Assembly: GCA_034002745.1 (NCBI GenBank)
Contig: JAVEZY010000004.1
Coordinates: forward strand, 62,001 to 126,000
Origin: JAITWN01 sp034002745
Lineage (GTDB): Bacteria; Pseudomonadota; Gammaproteobacteria; SZUA-140
Direction: 5' to 3'
DNA: 64,000 nt
Shown here: piece after piece, positions 62,487 through 64,000 of the stretch
How positions within the stretch are numbered: position 1 is the first letter of the stretch
Layout of the letters: each line of letters starts with the position of its first letter
Notes under the pieces: generated by a model
Database searches by the model: none
Told to the model about the DNA's origin: nothing
What the model saw: only the letters and a program-made list of their open reading frames with translations
Translations under genes and position numbers: made by a program

Positions 62487-62951
62487 TCAGATATCGGGGA
62501 TCAGCCGCGCCTTCTCGATGCGATCCAAAGGAAGCGCCACTTCCTGCCCTTCCATCTCCAGCACCACATCGCTGCCGCGCAGTCCCCGCAGCAGCCCCTT
62601 GAAATTCCGCTGTCCATTGATCGGTCCGTCGGTGCGCAGACGGACGTTGTGTCCGCTGAACCGCTCGAAATCACGCGCGGTACCGAGCGGCCGATCGAGC
62701 CCCGGCGATGACACCTCGAGCACGTACGATCCGGAGATCACGTCCTCGACGTCCAGCACTCCGCTGACCTGATGACTGACGCGTTCGCAGTCACTCACCG
62801 TCACGCCTTCCTCGCGGTCGATGTAGATCCGCAGGAGCTGTCCGCCGCCACCGCCACGCATCACGTGTTCGATCGCGACCAGCTCGCAGCCGAGCATATT
62901 CACCGTCGGTTCGAGTAGCGCCCGCAATCCGTTATCGCTGTGCAGCTTCAT
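62487..62951 (-). CDS. rimP: Ribosome maturation factor RimP
   Basis: 154 aa. GCELVAIEHVMRGGGGGQLLRIYIDREEGVTVSDCERVS and YVLEVSSPGLDRPLGTARDFERF are typical. Assists 30S assembly. First gene of rimP-nusA-infB-rbfA-truB-rpsO-pnp; the ATG at 62951 is close to an upstream terminator. Confidence 0.96.
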   Translation of the reverse strand: MKLHSDNGLRALLEPTVNMLGCELVAIEHVMRGGGGGQLLRIYIDREEGVTVSDCERVSHQVSGVLDVEDVISGSYVLEVSSPGLDRPLGTARDFERFSGHNVRLRTDGPINGQRNFKGLLRGLRGSDVVLEMEGQEVALPLDRIEKARLIPDI

Positions 62952-62959
62952 CTGTCACT

Positions 62960-62991
62960 GCCAAAAACAAAAAGTGGGCCTATAGGCCCAC
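62960..62991 (-). terminator. Attenuator-type intrinsic terminator before rimP
   Basis: Minus strand GTGGGCC (62991-62985), loop TATA, GGCCCAC (62980-62974), then TTTTTGTTTTTGG. It ends about 10 bases before the rimP ATG, so transcripts begun further upstream must read through it to reach the operon. A second stem CGCGGCA/TGCCGCG (62999-63005 and 63014-63020) lies just upstream. Confidence 0.75.
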
Positions 62992-63209
62992 CCCGTCACG
63001 CGGCAAGAACCACTGCCGCGGCCATTATAACCGGCCCCTCGAGGGGCAGCCGCCGTTACTCGACCGTTGAAAAACTCTCCGGGAGGCGCATCCTGGCGCT
63101 GGAAGCGAAGTACTCATTCATGCGCCTGACATCCCTGATCACGCCCTTCAACGGTCCATCCAACCCGCGACTCATCCGCCCGGCAGAAACACCCCCGGCG
63201 GGGACGGTT

Positions 63210-63238
63210 ATTATAGGAGCATGTTTTTCTTTTTTCAA
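63210..63238 (-). promoter_or_regulatory. Near-consensus promoter upstream of rimP
   Basis: Minus strand TTGAAA (63238-63233), exactly 17 bp, TATAAT (63215-63210), within an AT-rich patch that stands out from the GC-rich surroundings. Predicted start near 63203 gives a leader of about 250 nt. A weaker TATAAT lies at 63029-63024. A 39-codon frame (63175-63056) occurs in the leader but has no clear ribosome site. Confidence 0.65.
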
Positions 63239-63447
63239 TAAAGACTTATACGCACAAAAAAGCCACGGGATCAGCAACCTGCATGAGCCACCGAGCTCAT
63301 TCAGCATGCATTCCGCGGCCAGCATCACGCAACGCCCGGCGCGTGCCAGGGCCACCACCCGCACGCAACGGGCAAAAATCAGGCCGTGGCGCCGCGCATC
63401 TCGTGCGTCGCCGCCGAAGACGCTGACGATGCTCGCCGTCAAACGCC

Positions 63448-64000
63448 TCACATGGACCCGCGGCCCCCTCCCCAGCCACCACCGAGCGCCCGGAACAGGG
63501 CGACCTGGGCGCGCAGGCGCTCGGCTCGCAGCTGGACTTCGGAGTCGCGCGCCTGATAGAGGGTGCGCTGCGCATCAAGCACGGCAAGCAGATCGGCGGC
63601 GCCAGCGCGGTAACGCGTCTCGGCGAGCGACAGGGCGGTTTCCGCCTCCCGGCGCGCCTCGGTCTGCCACCGCGCCTGTTCCTGAAGCGCTTCGAGATCG
63701 GCGAGCACCGTGTCGACATCGGCGAAGGCGGCGAGGATGGCGGCGCGGTATCCATGCAGCAACTCCCGGTGCCGCGATTCGGCCAGATCGCGGTTCGCGG
63801 CCAGGCGTCCGGAATTGAAGATCGGCATCGCGAGCGCCGAGGCCACGCTCCACAGTGGATCCCCATCGAACAGCGTCGACAGTTCATCACTGCGCAGGCC
63901 CAGGGAACCCGTCAGGCGCAGGCTCGGATACAGCGCAGAACGCGCGATCGCGATGTCGGCCTCGGCGGCGATCAGCTCCATCTCCGCGCGGCGGATGTCG
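63448..64000 (-). CDS. RND efflux outer membrane factor (NodT/OprM family), C-terminal part
   Basis: The gene enters from the right edge; its N-terminal part is outside the window. 184 codons seen before the stop. DIRRAEMELIAAEADIAIARSALYPSLRLTGSLG is the family mark of TolC-like outer-membrane channels (residues near 330 of the full protein), followed by helical repeats and an end with a Gly-rich GGGWGGGRGSM. Partner pump and periplasmic adaptor are expected upstream (beyond 64000). Confidence 0.9.
   Translation of the reverse strand, partial: DIRRAEMELIAAEADIAIARSALYPSLRLTGSLGLRSDELSTLFDGDPLWSVASALAMPIFNSGRLAANRDLAESRHRELLHGYRAAILAAFADVDTVLADLEALQEQARWQTEARREAETALSLAETRYRAGAADLLAVLDAQRTLYQARDSEVQLRAERLRAQVALFRALGGGWGGGRGSM

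Noticed and set aside
63176..63451. 131-codon frame running from the outer-membrane factor stop into the rimP leader
   Set aside because: No family similarity, Arg/Ala/Val-rich as expected of GC-rich non-coding sequence, and it crosses the AT-rich promoter.

Overview
This is a GC-rich bacterial chromosome segment whose gene orders point to a gammaproteobacterium. Diagnostic blocks are rpsB-tsf divergent from map-glnD, rimP-nusA-infB-rbfA-truB-rpsO-pnp, comEC-exbB-exbD-lpxK-ycaR-kdsB next to lolCD, and an RNase AM/YciO/M50/trpS/scpA/scpB/rluB run divergent from yciB-yciI. The phosphoketolase-acetate kinase pair and the overall style would suit a Chromatiales- or Ectothiorhodospiraceae-like lineage, but that placement is inference only.

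Layout. 1-5490: the start of tsf, then rpsB with its promoter and a structured leader, then map, glnD and a rhombosortase. 5500-18222: an accessory region with envelope and stress proteins (FG-GAP lipoprotein, M48 lipoprotein peptidase, GGDEF/EAL protein, DUF1328/lipoprotein/CsbD cluster, AI-2E-type permease, HAD phosphatase-ATPase fusion, OsmC, exported peroxiredoxin, cupin). 18278-23579: two tRNA-Ser genes, each followed by a tandem-repeat array, bracketing an ackA-xfp operon. 23648-30983: MltF-like transglycosylase, LMW phosphatase, luciferase-like oxidoreductase, and a translationally coupled trio (retropepsin-like lipoprotein, transglutaminase-like/multi-TM protein, ATP-grasp ligase). 31000-39029: lipid A/KDO, ExbBD, ComEC and Lol lipoprotein sorting. 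39174-47041: RluB, ScpAB, TrpRS, site-2 protease, YciO, RNase AM, YciB, YciI and a parvulin. 47177-53640: a seven-gene run from cysM to nagZ containing a peptide ABC importer without its ATPases. 53875-62951: PilZ protein and the transcription/translation operon rimP to pnp. 63448-64000: the C-terminal part of an RND-type outer membrane factor.

The most unusual structure is at the two tRNA-Ser loci. Downstream of each gene lie direct repeats (182 bp and 177 bp period) that restart with the tRNA 3' end. In each full unit an exactly 68-bp block of consecutive hairpins sits in what would be the T-loop, followed by an inverted copy of that same tRNA's T-arm. Stems are kept while loops vary between copies. 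I do not recognise this as a named element. Because both tRNA genes point the same way and flank ackA-xfp, the carbon-metabolism pair could behave as a cassette.

A second repeat theme is a family of short GGGGACGCTCCCC-type hairpins at gene ends, one of which supplies the last codons and stop of a peroxiredoxin gene. Regulatory sequence is readable at two places: an extended -10 rpsB promoter with a GC-rich discriminator and a leader of about 160 nt, and a near-consensus promoter upstream of rimP whose leader carries an intrinsic terminator just before the start codon.
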